A stretch of 64,000 bases of DNA from Cellulomonas chitinilytica (GTDB lineage: Bacteria; Actinomycetota; Actinomycetes; Actinomycetales; Cellulomonadaceae): positions 61,768 to 125,767 of the forward strand of contig NZ_BONK01000017.1 of the NCBI RefSeq assembly GCF_016862675.1, in the 5' to 3' direction. How positions within the stretch are numbered: the first letter of the stretch is position 1; every line of letters starts with the position of its first letter. Below the pieces are notes generated by a model that saw only the letters and a program-made list of their open reading frames with translations, was not told the origin of the DNA and did no database searches. A program made the translations under genes and the position numbers. This document shows, piece after piece, positions 26,081-36,505 of this stretch.

Positions 26081-26500
26081 GTGACAGGCGAACAGCCGAA
26101 CGGCCGCAGCGCGGTGGCGCCGGTTCGCCACCCCTACCGGCGAGAACGCCCGGGCGCACCGGGGGATCGCGACACGCTGAGCCCCCTGGCGACGACCGGG
26201 TCCACGCGTGCGGTCGTGCACGCCGCACGCATCGTCGTTCCGCTGCTGGCGGCGATCGGCTACCTGGTCCTGGTCGACGTCCTTCTCGTCGGTGTGTCCG
26301 ATCGGCTGCTGCCCACGACGTCGGTCGACCCGCACCCGCTGGCGAACCAGGTGCTCGCGGTGGCGGCCGTCTACCTGCCGGGTGTCGTCTGGGCCGCGAT
26401 GTCGTGGCTGACACGGCACCGACGGACCCTCGAGCAGGTGCTGTTCCACGTGGCCGCGCTGGTCGTGCTCGCGCCGCTGGCCCTCGTCCTGGCGTTCTGA
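26081..26500 (+). CDS. Small membrane protein of unknown function
   Basis: A 139-residue protein from GTG 26081, with GGAG upstream. A 45-residue hydrophilic N-terminus is followed by three hydrophobic segments (VVPLLAAIGYLVLVDVLLVG; LAVAAVYLPGVVWAAM; VLFHVAALVVLAPLALVLAF). No family is recognised. A TACCGT -10 (26035-26040) would give a short leader. It is divergent from the DinB gene. Confidence 0.7.
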   Translation: MTGEQPNGRSAVAPVRHPYRRERPGAPGDRDTLSPLATTGSTRAVVHAARIVVPLLAAIGYLVLVDVLLVGVSDRLLPTTSVDPHPLANQVLAVAAVYLPGVVWAAMSWLTRHRRTLEQVLFHVAALVVLAPLALVLAF

Positions 26501-26517
26501 CCGACGTCGACGAGTCG

Positions 26518-27369
26518 TCAGGCCGGGGGCATCCGGTCGAAGGTGTCCGGGTCCGGGCCGGTCCGCTCGTCGCGGTTCAGGCCGTCGATGTCCGTGAGGT
26601 CCTCGGCGGTGAGCTCGAAGCCGAAGACGTCGAAGTTCTCCTCGACGCGAGCCCGGGTGACCGACTTCGGGAACACGACGTGCCCGTGCTGGAGGTGCCA
26701 GCGCAGGATCACCTGGGCGGGCGTGCGGTCGTGCGCGTGCGCGATGCGCGCGATCGTCTCGTCGCCGAGCACCGCACCCTGCCCGAGCGGTGACCACGCC
26801 TCGACCGCGATCCCGTGCTCGAACGCGAGCGCCCGGAGCCCGGTCTGAGTGAGGTACGGGTGCACCTCGATCTGGTTCACCGCGGGGACCACGGTCGTCT
26901 CGTCGAGCAGCCGGCGCAGGTGGGCGCGCTGGAAGTTGGAGACCCCGATCGCCTTCGCCCGGCCGGACGCGTAGACGTCCTCGAGCGCCCGCCAGGTCTC
27001 GACGTAGTCGCTGAGCATCGCGAGCGGCCAGTGGATGAGGAACAGGTCCACGTACTCGGTGCCGAGCTGGTCCAGGGTCCGGTCGAACGCGTCGCGCGCG
27101 GCCTGCGGGGCGTGCGCGGCGTTGTTCAGCTTGCTCGTGACGAACACGTCGGCGCGGTCCAGTCCCGACTCCGCCAGGGCCTCGCCGACGCCGCGCTCGT
27201 TGCGGTAGCTCTGCGCGGTGTCGATGTGCCGGTAGCCGACCTCGAACGCCTGCAGGACGGCGTCCTTGGTCTCGTCGGGCGGGATCTGGAAGACGCCGAA
27301 GCCGAGCTGCGGGATCTTCACGCCGTTGTTCAGCGTGACGTGAGGGGTGCGCATGGCCCCATCAGACAT
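26518..27369 (-). CDS. Aldo/keto reductase
   Basis: A 283-residue TIM-barrel NADPH reductase. The catalytic tetrad is intact: Asp50, Tyr55 (HIDTAQSY), Lys80 (VTSKLNN) and His113 (LIHWP). The C-terminal NADPH loop reads VFPKSVTRARVEEN. It should reduce aldehydes or ketones such as 2,5-diketogluconate or methylglyoxal. ATG 27369 has AGGGA at eight bases; an in-frame GTG at 27402 lacks a ribosome site. Confidence 0.9.
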   Translation of the reverse strand: MSDGAMRTPHVTLNNGVKIPQLGFGVFQIPPDETKDAVLQAFEVGYRHIDTAQSYRNERGVGEALAESGLDRADVFVTSKLNNAAHAPQAARDAFDRTLDQLGTEYVDLFLIHWPLAMLSDYVETWRALEDVYASGRAKAIGVSNFQRAHLRRLLDETTVVPAVNQIEVHPYLTQTGLRALAFEHGIAVEAWSPLGQGAVLGDETIARIAHAHDRTPAQVILRWHLQHGHVVFPKSVTRARVEENFDVFGFELTAEDLTDIDGLNRDERTGPDPDTFDRMPPA

Positions 27370-27406
27370 CGAGCGGTCCCTGTCTGTCGTCGTGGTGTCC
27401 ACGCTT

Positions 27407-27432
27407 CGGCCCCCGCCGGTGGGCGGGGGCCG
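27407..27432 (-). terminator. GC-rich hairpin after rtcB
   Basis: An 11-bp stem (27407-27417 with 27422-27432) has a 4-nt loop and lies eight bases beyond the rtcB stop. There is no U-run, so it would be a weak intrinsic terminator or an mRNA end stabiliser. Confidence 0.55.
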
Positions 27433-27439
27433 GAGCGCG

Positions 27440-28618
27440 TCAGTCGCCCTTCACGTTGAGGATCTGCCGCAGCGTGTGCCGGACCTCGACGAGGTCGGCG
27501 GCGTCGGCCATGACCTGGTCGATGTCCTTGTACGCCGCGGGGATCTCGTCGATGAACGCGTCGGTGTCCCGGTACTCGATCCCGGCCATGGCCTCCCGGA
27601 GCTGCTCGTGCGTGAACAGCCGGCGGGCGGCGGACCGGGAGTGGTTGCGCCCGGCGCCGTGCGGCGACGAGCACAGCGACAGCCGGTCGCCCTTGCCGAC
27701 GACGACGTACGACGCGGTCCCCATCGACCCGGGGATGAGCCCGGGCACCCCGGCGCCGGCGTGGATGGCGCCCTTGCGGGACACCCACACGTCCTTGCCG
27801 AAGTGCTTCTCCTTCTCGGTGAAGTTGTGGTGGCAGTTGATCCGCTCGCGCTCGTCGACGGCCTCGCCCATGTGCGCGGAGACGGCCCCCACGACCCGGT
27901 CCATCATCTCCTCGCGGTTCAGCAGGGCGAAGTGCTGGGCCCACCGCAGCTCGCGGACGTAGGCCCAGAACTCGTCGGTGCCCTCGACGAGGTAGGCGAG
28001 GTCCGGGTCCGGCAGGCTGATCCACCACTTCTTGCACAGGTCCGCGGCGACGGCGATGTGCTTCTGGGCGATCTTGTTGCCGACGCCCCGTGACCCCGAG
28101 TGCAGGAACAGCCACACCGTGCCGGTCTCGTCGACCGTCACCTCGATGAAGTGGTTCCCGGACCCGAGCGACCCGAGCTGCAGCCGCCAGCTCGCCGCGT
28201 ACCGCCCCGGGTCGAACCCCGCCTTCTCGGCGAGCGCCTCGAGCTCGCGCACCCGCGCCTCGGCCGTGGGCGTCAGCGACGCGTTGTACTGCCCGGCCGA
28301 CAGCGGCACGGCCGCCTCGATGGCCTCGCGCAGCGTCGTCAGCGACCCGGCGGCCCGGACCTCGTCGGCCGTCCACTGCGTGCGGACGGCGATCATGCCG
28401 CAGCCGATGTCCACGCCGACGGCCGCGGGGATGATCGCGCCGAGCGTCGGGATCACCGAGCCGACGGTCGCGCCCTTGCCGAGGTGCGCGTCGGGCATGA
28501 GGGCCAGGTGCGGGTAGACGAACGGCATCGTCGCGGTGCGGACGGCCTGGTCCCGGGTGTTCGGCTCCAGGATCGACGCCCAGCTGATGAGGTTCTTGGA
28601 AAGGTGCTCTCGCGTCAT
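27440..28618 (-). CDS. rtcB: RNA-splicing ligase RtcB
   Basis: A 392-residue GTP-dependent RNA ligase joining 2',3'-cyclic-phosphate or 3'-phosphate ends to 5'-OH ends. ATG 28618 has GGGAGGA upstream. Metal ligands are seen in VGVDIGCGM (Cys73), GSGNHFIE, HSGSRGVGN and NCHHNFTEKE. The guanylylated histidine is His320 in PHGAGRNHSRS. No archease or RtcA is encoded nearby. It presumably repairs tRNA or other cleaved RNA in the cytoplasm. Confidence 0.95.
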   Translation of the reverse strand: MTREHLSKNLISWASILEPNTRDQAVRTATMPFVYPHLALMPDAHLGKGATVGSVIPTLGAIIPAAVGVDIGCGMIAVRTQWTADEVRAAGSLTTLREAIEAAVPLSAGQYNASLTPTAEARVRELEALAEKAGFDPGRYAASWRLQLGSLGSGNHFIEVTVDETGTVWLFLHSGSRGVGNKIAQKHIAVAADLCKKWWISLPDPDLAYLVEGTDEFWAYVRELRWAQHFALLNREEMMDRVVGAVSAHMGEAVDERERINCHHNFTEKEKHFGKDVWVSRKGAIHAGAGVPGLIPGSMGTASYVVVGKGDRLSLCSSPHGAGRNHSRSAARRLFTHEQLREAMAGIEYRDTDAFIDEIPAAYKDIDQVMADAADLVEVRHTLRQILNVKGD

Positions 28619-28661
28619 GGAGCGGGATCCTCCCAGCGCCGACGGGGCTGCCGCCGGTCTA

Positions 28662-29048
28662 TTACCCGACCGGAGAAGCCGCCACGAAGCCCGGGACGTC
28701 CTCGACCCGGTAGTACACGGGAAGTCCACGTTCCTGCGCGATTGCGACGTCCTGGTCGGCGCCCGTCGACTCGCCCTCCAGGCGGAGGACGGCGTCGCAG
28801 TGCTGCAGCAGGCGCTCCGCGGTGGGGTACATGACGCTCTCGGCCAGGGGGCTGAGCGGGCCGTCCGCGCCGGCGCTGCTGAGCACCGGAAGCGCCACCC
28901 ACTCGCCGATCATCGGGATGTGGCCGCTGCGGAAGATCGGCCAGGCGGCCTGTTCGAGGCGTGCGAGGTTCTGCGCCATCAGGGCCGGGTCGTCACCGGT
29001 GCCGGAGCGGTAGGGGCCGGCGATGAGGATCATCAGTGGTGTCGTCAT
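28662..29048 (-). CDS. DUF4406 (nucleoside deoxyribosyltransferase-like) protein
   Basis: A 128-residue protein that begins with a Rossmann-like strand, MILIAGPYRSGTGDDP, and has helices typical of the nucleoside 2-deoxyribosyltransferase superfamily. A likely catalytic-type glutamate lies in GEWVALPV. It could process a nucleotide or deoxynucleoside; the substrate is unknown. ATG 29048 has no Shine-Dalgarno sequence and lies next to a dyad shared with the divergent DeoR gene, so the two may be co-regulated. ATG 29033 is an alternative start. Confidence 0.75.
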   Translation of the reverse strand: MTTPLMILIAGPYRSGTGDDPALMAQNLARLEQAAWPIFRSGHIPMIGEWVALPVLSSAGADGPLSPLAESVMYPTAERLLQHCDAVLRLEGESTGADQDVAIAQERGLPVYYRVEDVPGFVAASPVG

Positions 29049-29064
29049 GTGCAGTAGTATGCAC
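29049..29064. promoter_or_regulatory. Operator-like dyad between the DUF4406 and deoR-type genes
   Basis: GTGCA-N6-TGCAC is an exact inverted repeat. It contains TAGTAT (29055-29060), a plausible -10 for the rightward gene. It could let the DeoR protein control both divergent genes. Confidence 0.5.
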
Positions 29065-29088
29065 GAGTCGGAACAATCAAGGAGAAAC

Positions 29089-29847
29089 GTGCAACGGCTG
29101 GCCTCAGAACGCAAGGAGCTCCTGCTCGACCGGCTGCGGGTCGACGGGCGGCTCGTCGCGAAGGACATGGCCGCCGAGCTGGACACGTCCGAGGACACCA
29201 TCCGCCGCGACCTGCGCGAGCTCGCCGTCGCCGGCCTGTGCCGGCGCGTGTACGGCGGCGCGATCCCGGTAGCTCCGGCCGCCGCGAGCTACGCACGCCG
29301 GCAGGAGATCGCCACCACCAGCAAGCACCGCGTGGCCGTCGCCTGCCTGGAGCTGATCCAGCCGGGGAGCACGGTCATCCTCGACGGTGGCACGACCGCG
29401 CTCGAGGTCGCCCGGCTGCTGCCTCACGACCTCGACGTCACGGTGATCACCCACAGCCCGACGATCGCCGTCGCGCTCGTCGACCACCCGGCCGAGGTCT
29501 TCATCCTGGGCGGCCGGCTGTTCAAGCACTCGGTCGTGGCATCCGGTGCGGCCGCGGCCGAGGCGGCGGCGCAGGTGAGCGCCGACCTGTTCCTGATGGG
29601 CGTCACCGGTGTGCGGCCGGACACCGGCCTGACGACGGGCGACGTCGACGAGGCGGCGATGAAGCGCACCCTGTCGCGAAGGGCGGCGCAGACCTGGGTC
29701 ATGGCCAGCGAGGAGAAGATCGGTGCGGCCTCGCCGTTCCCGGTGCTCCGTCTCGACGAGGTCGCGGGCATCGTCAGCGACGCGGACCCGCAGCACCCCG
29801 TCCTCGCGGAGCTCGCGCGAGCCGACGTGCGGGTGCTGCAGGCGTAG
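29089..29847 (+). CDS. DeoR-family transcriptional regulator
   Basis: A 252-residue protein. GTG 29089 follows AAGGAG (29079-29084) at four bases; earlier in-frame starts lack a ribosome site. The N-terminal HTH is MAAELDTSEDTIRRDLRELA and the C-terminal sugar-phosphate sensor has DGGTTALEVARLLP. It is divergent from the DUF4406 gene with only about 40 bp between the start codons, so autoregulation through the shared dyad is likely. The effector is unknown. Confidence 0.9.
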   Translation: MQRLASERKELLLDRLRVDGRLVAKDMAAELDTSEDTIRRDLRELAVAGLCRRVYGGAIPVAPAAASYARRQEIATTSKHRVAVACLELIQPGSTVILDGGTTALEVARLLPHDLDVTVITHSPTIAVALVDHPAEVFILGGRLFKHSVVASGAAAAEAAAQVSADLFLMGVTGVRPDTGLTTGDVDEAAMKRTLSRRAAQTWVMASEEKIGAASPFPVLRLDEVAGIVSDADPQHPVLAELARADVRVLQA

Positions 29848-29876
29848 GCCACCCCGGGAACGTCGCGCGACGAACG

Positions 29877-29890
29877 AGGGGTGCACCCCT
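29877..29890. promoter_or_regulatory. Perfect 14-bp palindrome upstream of glgP
   Basis: AGGGGTGCACCCCT is a perfect dyad without a loop, in the 198-bp gap after the DeoR gene. It is a candidate protein-binding site for glgP control; no family is assigned. Confidence 0.4.
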
Positions 29891-30032
29891 GCCGCTTGAT
29901 GCGGTGGTGGTCGCGGTCGATGCCTGCGGGCCGTCGCGACCTGGTCGGCGAGCGTGCGCGGACGGTCGCCCCGGGCGACGTGGTGACGTACTTCGTCGTC
30001 CGCTCGCCTGGCACCCGACCCCCGGACGTGGC

Positions 30033-30038
30033 TAGCGT
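30033..30038 (+). promoter_or_regulatory. -10 hexamer TAGCGT of glgP, leaderless
   Basis: TAGCGT ends seven bases before the GTG at 30046, and no ribosome site is present. A CTGGCA at 30008-30013 could be a weak -35. Confidence 0.5.
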
Positions 30039-30045
30039 GCGAAAG

Positions 30046-32517
<2,472 letters not shown>

Positions 32518-32529
32518 GCGCCCGGCCTC

Positions 32530-32575
32530 GGCCCGCCCCCGGACCGTCCCCGCGTGGGACCGGCCGGGGGCGGCG
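32530..32575 (+). terminator. Imperfect long hairpin after glgP
   Basis: The arms CGCCCCCGGACCGTCCC and GGGACCGGCCGGGGGCG pair with a couple of mismatches just after the glgP stop. It is GC-rich with no clear U-run, and separates glgP from the next promoter. Confidence 0.5.
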
Positions 32576-32580
32576 CTCGT

Positions 32581-32586
32581 TACCCT
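32581..32586 (+). promoter_or_regulatory. -10 hexamer TACCCT, leaderless gene follows
   Basis: TACCCT ends six bases before the GTG at 32593; no Shine-Dalgarno sequence is present. Confidence 0.5.
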
Positions 32587-32592
32587 GGTGCG

Positions 32593-32988
32593 GTGACCCC
32601 CAAGAAGCCCCAGGAGATGAAGCCGTCCACGGCGGCCGCCAAGCTCGACGTGTACCTGCCGGCGACCCCTGAGGAGTTCCAGCAGGGGACCGTGACGCGC
32701 GAGGAGCTCGCCGAGCTGCAGCGCAACCCTCCGCAGTGGCTCGTGGACCTGCGCCGCGACGGACCGCACCCCCGCAACGTCGTCGCAGGGCGGCTGCGGG
32801 TGTCGATCAGCGGTCTCGCCCGCGGCGGCGTCACCGAGCCGCTGACCACCGAGCAGATCGCCGCGCTCGTCGCCGACCCGCCCGAGTGGCTGGTGCGCGA
32901 GCGGGCCACGCAGGACGAGGTCCGCCGCGAGGAGCGCCGGCAGCGCTCGCGGGAGGCCGACCGGCGCGCGGAGGCCGAGCGGGCCTGA
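32593..32988 (+). CDS. DUF5997 family protein
   Basis: A 131-residue protein that matches the actinobacterial DUF5997 pattern: a Lys-rich start (TPKKPQEMKPSTAAAKLDVY), then LQRNPPQWLVDLRRDGPHPR and a central VVAGRLRVSISGLARGG. The C-terminus is a charged helix of Arg and Glu. It is soluble and of unknown function. GTG 32593 is supported by the adjacent -10. It is convergent with the BrkB-type gene. Confidence 0.75.
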   Translation: MTPKKPQEMKPSTAAAKLDVYLPATPEEFQQGTVTREELAELQRNPPQWLVDLRRDGPHPRNVVAGRLRVSISGLARGGVTEPLTTEQIAALVADPPEWLVRERATQDEVRREERRQRSREADRRAEAERA

Positions 32989-33030
32989 GTCGCCCGTGCA
33001 CCGGCTGGCGCGCACACGGTCCGTGCGCCG

Positions 33031-33927
33031 TCAGTCCGCCGTGTCGTGCCAGTCGGACAGCGGCTCCCCGCGCACGACCCGCCCGAGGCGCCCGTCGTCG
33101 AGCGCGCACGCCCGCCCCACCACGGACGCGACGACCACGGCGAACGACAGCGCGAACAGCCACCCGATGTACGCGAACGTCATCCCGAGCACCCCGAACT
33201 GCCGTGCGCCCGCCTCGAGGGCCAGCGGCAGGTAGATCCCGCCGACGGCGGCGAGCACGGCGAGCGCGACCGCGGACAGCAGCCCCCCGCACACGAGCAC
33301 CCGGGCGGGCACCTCGTGCTGCAGCAGCACCCACGGCACGAACGTCCAGACGGCGGTCCACACGAGGACCTCCACGGCGGCGTCCGCGAGCCCCGACCAG
33401 GTCCCCCCGGCGGTGGCCTCGCGGGTGATCCGCAGGAGCGCGACGGCGGCGACGACCGCGCCGATCGTCGCGAGCCACCGCCACGCGGACCGCAGGCCCG
33501 GCCGCTCGACCTCCCAGATCTTCGCGTACATCCGTTCCAGCGCCCGTGAGTACGACGTCGCGGTGATGAGCGCGACGAGGATCCCGGCCACACCGATGCT
33601 GCTGCTGACGTCCGCGCCGCTCGGCACGCTGCCCTCCAGCGAGGCCCGCGCCTCGGGGGACAGGCCGACGGTGTCGGCGAGCGCGTCGCCCGGCCCACGG
33701 TGCGACGGGCCGAAGGCGGCGGCGACGATGAGCACCGGCACGATCGACGTGAACGCCTGCGCGGCGAGGGTCATGGCCCGGTCGAACGGCTCGATCCGCA
33801 CGAGCCCCGTCGCGCAGGCCGTCCAGAGCCGCCACGCACCGGTTCCCTGGAGGCGCAGCACCTGCTGCACGCCCGCGTCCCGCAGCCGTCGCACGAGGCC
33901 TCCGGTCGTGCCGCGGGCGTCGGCCAT
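33031..33927 (-). CDS. YihY/BrkB family inner-membrane protein
   Basis: A 298-residue protein with about six membrane helices. The family region LAAQAFTSIVPVLIVAAAF near the N-terminus and ATSYSRALERMYAKIWEVER in the middle are typical of YihY/BrkB proteins, once misannotated as RNase BN. Its transport role is not established. It is the last gene of a three-gene operon after trmB and the LysR-like gene, starting five bases after the latter stops. Confidence 0.85.
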   Translation of the reverse strand: MADARGTTGGLVRRLRDAGVQQVLRLQGTGAWRLWTACATGLVRIEPFDRAMTLAAQAFTSIVPVLIVAAAFGPSHRGPGDALADTVGLSPEARASLEGSVPSGADVSSSIGVAGILVALITATSYSRALERMYAKIWEVERPGLRSAWRWLATIGAVVAAVALLRITREATAGGTWSGLADAAVEVLVWTAVWTFVPWVLLQHEVPARVLVCGGLLSAVALAVLAAVGGIYLPLALEAGARQFGVLGMTFAYIGWLFALSFAVVVASVVGRACALDDGRLGRVVRGEPLSDWHDTAD

Positions 33928-33932
33928 GGTCC

Positions 33933-34748
33933 TCAGCGGCCCCCGCGCGGCTTGCGTGCGCCGCGCTTCGGGCTCGCGCCCCGCCCCGAGGTCCGCTTCG
34001 CGGTGCCGGACGAAGGACCTTGACCTCTCGTCGACCCGCCGCGCTGCGACGACGCCGACTTTTTCGCGTCAGCCGTCGGCTTCTTCGGCGAGGCGGGCGG
34101 TGCTCCCCGGCCGCGGGACGACCCTGCCGTGCGCCCGCGCACGATCCCGATGAACTCCTCGGTGAGCTCGTCGTCCGCGTCGACGAGCCAGGCCAGGCCG
34201 ATCGCCGACCCGGGAGAGTCGACGACGGGGCGGGCGGTGAGCCCGCGGCGCTGGTGCAGCCGCGCGACCGACTGGGGGAGCAGCAGCACCCCGACACCGG
34301 CCGCGACGAGGTCCACGGCGTCGGCGGTCGTCGGCACCGCTCCGCCCGTGAACGGGGTGCCGGGGGCGTCCGACCAGCCGACGAGGTCGTCGTCGGGGCG
34401 GATCACGGTCTCGTCGGCGAGGTCCTCGGGGGTGACCTCCTCGGCGACCGAGAACACGTGGTCCTTCGGCACCATCACGACCGTCGCCTCGGTGTACAGC
34501 GGGATGACGTGCAGGCCGTCGCGGTCCACCGGCAGCCGGACGAGGGCCACGTCCGTGCCGCCGTCGCGCAGGGTCGTCACGGCGTCGGCCGGGTCGGCGT
34601 GCAGCAGCCGCACCGGCACGTCCGCGAGCCGCTCCTGCCACACGCGCAGCCACCGGTCAGGGTTGACCCCGGGCACGATGAGCACCCGGAACTCCCGTCC
34701 GCCCCGCTCGGCGTCGTCGCCCGTGCTCGTCGTCCCCTGCTCGCTCAT
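33933..34748 (-). CDS. LysR-type substrate-binding domain protein lacking a DNA-binding domain
   Basis: A 271-residue protein. Residues about 18-210 are a type 2 periplasmic-binding fold as in the LysR effector domain (FRVLIVPGVNPDRWLRVW; VDLVAAGVGVLLLPQSVARL). The N-terminal helix-turn-helix is absent. Instead a C-terminal tail of about 60 residues is rich in Lys, Arg, Ser and Gly and could bind nucleic acid. ATG 34748 overlaps the trmB stop, so the two are coupled. Its role is unknown; a ligand-sensing nucleic-acid-binding protein is inference. Confidence 0.8.
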   Translation of the reverse strand: MSEQGTTSTGDDAERGGREFRVLIVPGVNPDRWLRVWQERLADVPVRLLHADPADAVTTLRDGGTDVALVRLPVDRDGLHVIPLYTEATVVMVPKDHVFSVAEEVTPEDLADETVIRPDDDLVGWSDAPGTPFTGGAVPTTADAVDLVAAGVGVLLLPQSVARLHQRRGLTARPVVDSPGSAIGLAWLVDADDELTEEFIGIVRGRTAGSSRGRGAPPASPKKPTADAKKSASSQRGGSTRGQGPSSGTAKRTSGRGASPKRGARKPRGGR

Positions 34749-35488
34749 CGGACCCTCCGCACCACGACGTCACGCACCTCGTGGCCCAGGTCCAGGCCGC
34801 GCTGCTCGAACTTGGTCACCGGCCGGTGCGCGGGCCGCGGCACGAACCCGACGGCGGTGTTCGCCAGGCCCGGGTCGGCGGTGAGCACCTCGAGCATCTG
34901 CTCGGCGTAGTGCACCCAGTCCGTCGCGCAGTGCAGCGTCCCGCCGACCCGCAGCCGGGACCGCAGGAGCGCGACGTGCGCGGGCTGCACCAGCCGGCGC
35001 TTGTGGTGCCGGGCCTTGGGCCACGGGTCGGGGAAGAACACGTGCACCGCGTCGAGCGACCCCTCGGGCAGGGCGCGGCGGACCAGGTCGAGCGCGTCAC
35101 CGTGCCCGACGCGGACGTTCGTCAGGCCGAGCTCCTCGACCAGCCCGAGCAGGTTCGCGACCCCCGGCAGGTGCGCCTCCAGGGCGAGGTAGTCCCGACC
35201 GCGGTCGACGGCGGCCATCGCGGCGGTCGTCTCGCCCATGCCCGAACCGATCTCCAGCACGAGCGGGGCGTCCCGGCCGAACAGGGCCCGCACGTCGAGC
35301 ATGCCGTCAGGTGTCCGCGGCATCGGCCCGTGCGCGTCGTCGTGCACGGAGAACCCGAACCGCGGCCACAGCCGGGCCAGCGCGTCCTCACGGTCCCGGC
35401 CCAGCGGCGCGCGGCGCGGGTGGAACGTGCGCAGCGGCTCGTGCGGGCGCGACGCCACGTGGCGGAAGGCGTCGGACGGCAGGCTCAC
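34745..35488 (-). CDS. trmB: tRNA (guanine-N7-)-methyltransferase
   Basis: A 247-residue SAM-dependent enzyme that makes m7G46 in tRNA. The SAM site is VLEIGSGMGETTAAMA, and the family motif FFPDPWPKARHHKRRL and the C-terminal CATDWVHYAEQMLEV are both present. GTG 35488 is chosen because TAGGCT ends seven bases upstream and no ribosome site exists. It heads the operon with the LysR-like and BrkB-type genes. Confidence 0.93.
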   Translation of the reverse strand: MSLPSDAFRHVASRPHEPLRTFHPRRAPLGRDREDALARLWPRFGFSVHDDAHGPMPRTPDGMLDVRALFGRDAPLVLEIGSGMGETTAAMAAVDRGRDYLALEAHLPGVANLLGLVEELGLTNVRVGHGDALDLVRRALPEGSLDAVHVFFPDPWPKARHHKRRLVQPAHVALLRSRLRVGGTLHCATDWVHYAEQMLEVLTADPGLANTAVGFVPRPAHRPVTKFEQRGLDLGHEVRDVVVRRVR

Positions 35489-35493
35489 GACGG

Positions 35494-36279
35494 TCAGCCT
35501 ACGGACGTCGTCGGCCCCATCAGCGCGAACACCTCGCCGAACGGCCCCCGGACGAGCGCCATCCGGCCGTACGGGGTGTCCGTCGGCGGGCTCGCCACCG
35601 TGCCGCCCAGCTCCGTGGCCCTCGCCGCCGACGCGTCCGTGTCGTGCACCCCGAAGTACAGCGTCCACGCCGCCGGTGCCTCCGGGCCGGCCTGGCTGCC
35701 GTACCGGCCGACCCCCGCGACCGTCTGCCCGTCCACCGACACCGTCGCGTACACGAACCCCGGCCCCGACATGTCGTCGACCCCCCACCCGTACACGCGC
35801 CGGTAGAACTCCAGCGCGGCCGGCTGGTCGTGCGTCATCACCTCGGACCACACCACGGAGCCGGGCTCGTCGACCGCGTCCCACCCCGTGTGCGTGCCGG
35901 GCTGCCAGCCGCCGAACACCGCACCGGTCGGGTCCACGTAGATGGCCATGACCCCCATGTCGAGGATCGGCATCGCGCTGACGAGCACCCGGCCTCCCGC
36001 GTCGGTGACCGCGGCGGTCGTCGCCGCCATGTCGTCGGTCGCCAGGTACACGCACCACGCCGACGGCGGCGCGGGGTCCTCACCCATCGGCTCCGCCATC
36101 CCCGCCACGCGGCGGCCGGCCAGCGTCGCCTGCACGTACCCGCCCGTCGCCGGCCCGCCGACCTCGAACTCCCAGCCGAGCAGCGGCCCGTAGAACGCCC
36201 TCGCCCGCGGGACGTCCGGGACGGTGATGTCCGCCCACGCCGGTGTGCCGGGCGGGAAGGGGGCGGCGTGCGTCGACAT
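35494..36279 (-). CDS. VOC-family protein with two glyoxalase-like domains
   Basis: A 261-residue protein from ATG 36279, with AAGGAGG upstream. Two tandem VOC domains are seen (DVPRARAFYGPLLGWEFEVG; ALEFYRRVYGWGVDDM). Such pairs often bind small hydrophobic ligands or metals, for example in antibiotic resistance or glyoxal handling. The substrate is unknown. Its 3' end contains the -10 of the downstream trmB gene. Confidence 0.87.
   Translation of the reverse strand: MSTHAAPFPPGTPAWADITVPDVPRARAFYGPLLGWEFEVGGPATGGYVQATLAGRRVAGMAEPMGEDPAPPSAWCVYLATDDMAATTAAVTDAGGRVLVSAMPILDMGVMAIYVDPTGAVFGGWQPGTHTGWDAVDEPGSVVWSEVMTHDQPAALEFYRRVYGWGVDDMSGPGFVYATVSVDGQTVAGVGRYGSQAGPEAPAAWTLYFGVHDTDASAARATELGGTVASPPTDTPYGRMALVRGPFGEVFALMGPTTSVG
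35496..35501 (-). promoter_or_regulatory. -10 hexamer TAGGCT of trmB, inside the VOC gene end
   Basis: On the minus strand TAGGCT ends seven bases before the trmB GTG at 35488. It overlaps the stop-codon region of the VOC gene. Confidence 0.55.
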
Positions 36280-36360
36280 GTCGAGCCTCCTTGCCGTGAC
36301 CTGCGGACGGCCCCATCACACACCCATCCCCCCACCACCGCCCACTCGCCGCCTGTCGTC

Positions 36361-36426
36361 GAGACCGTCACTTCGGGGTGAGAACGGCACTCTGAAGTGA
36401 CGGTCTCGCCCCGAAGTCACGTTCTC
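36361..36426. repeat. Nested palindromic repeat built from a 19-bp unit
   Basis: GAGACCGTCACTTC (36361-36374) pairs perfectly with GAAGTGACGGTCTC (36394-36407). The second arm is followed by CCCCGAAGT and CGTTCTC, which complement the loop of the first. The unit GAGA(A/C)CGT(C/G)ACTTCGGGG appears in both orientations. It lies between divergent VOC and cation-efflux genes, so it is not a shared terminator. It looks like a dispersed intergenic palindromic repeat. Confidence 0.7.
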
Positions 36427-36505
36427 GGCGGGCGCGGTGCTGGGATCGCGGGCGGGAGGGGGGCCGGGCGGGCGGGGTGGCGGTGCGTGTGCTACCCACG
36501 GGTGC

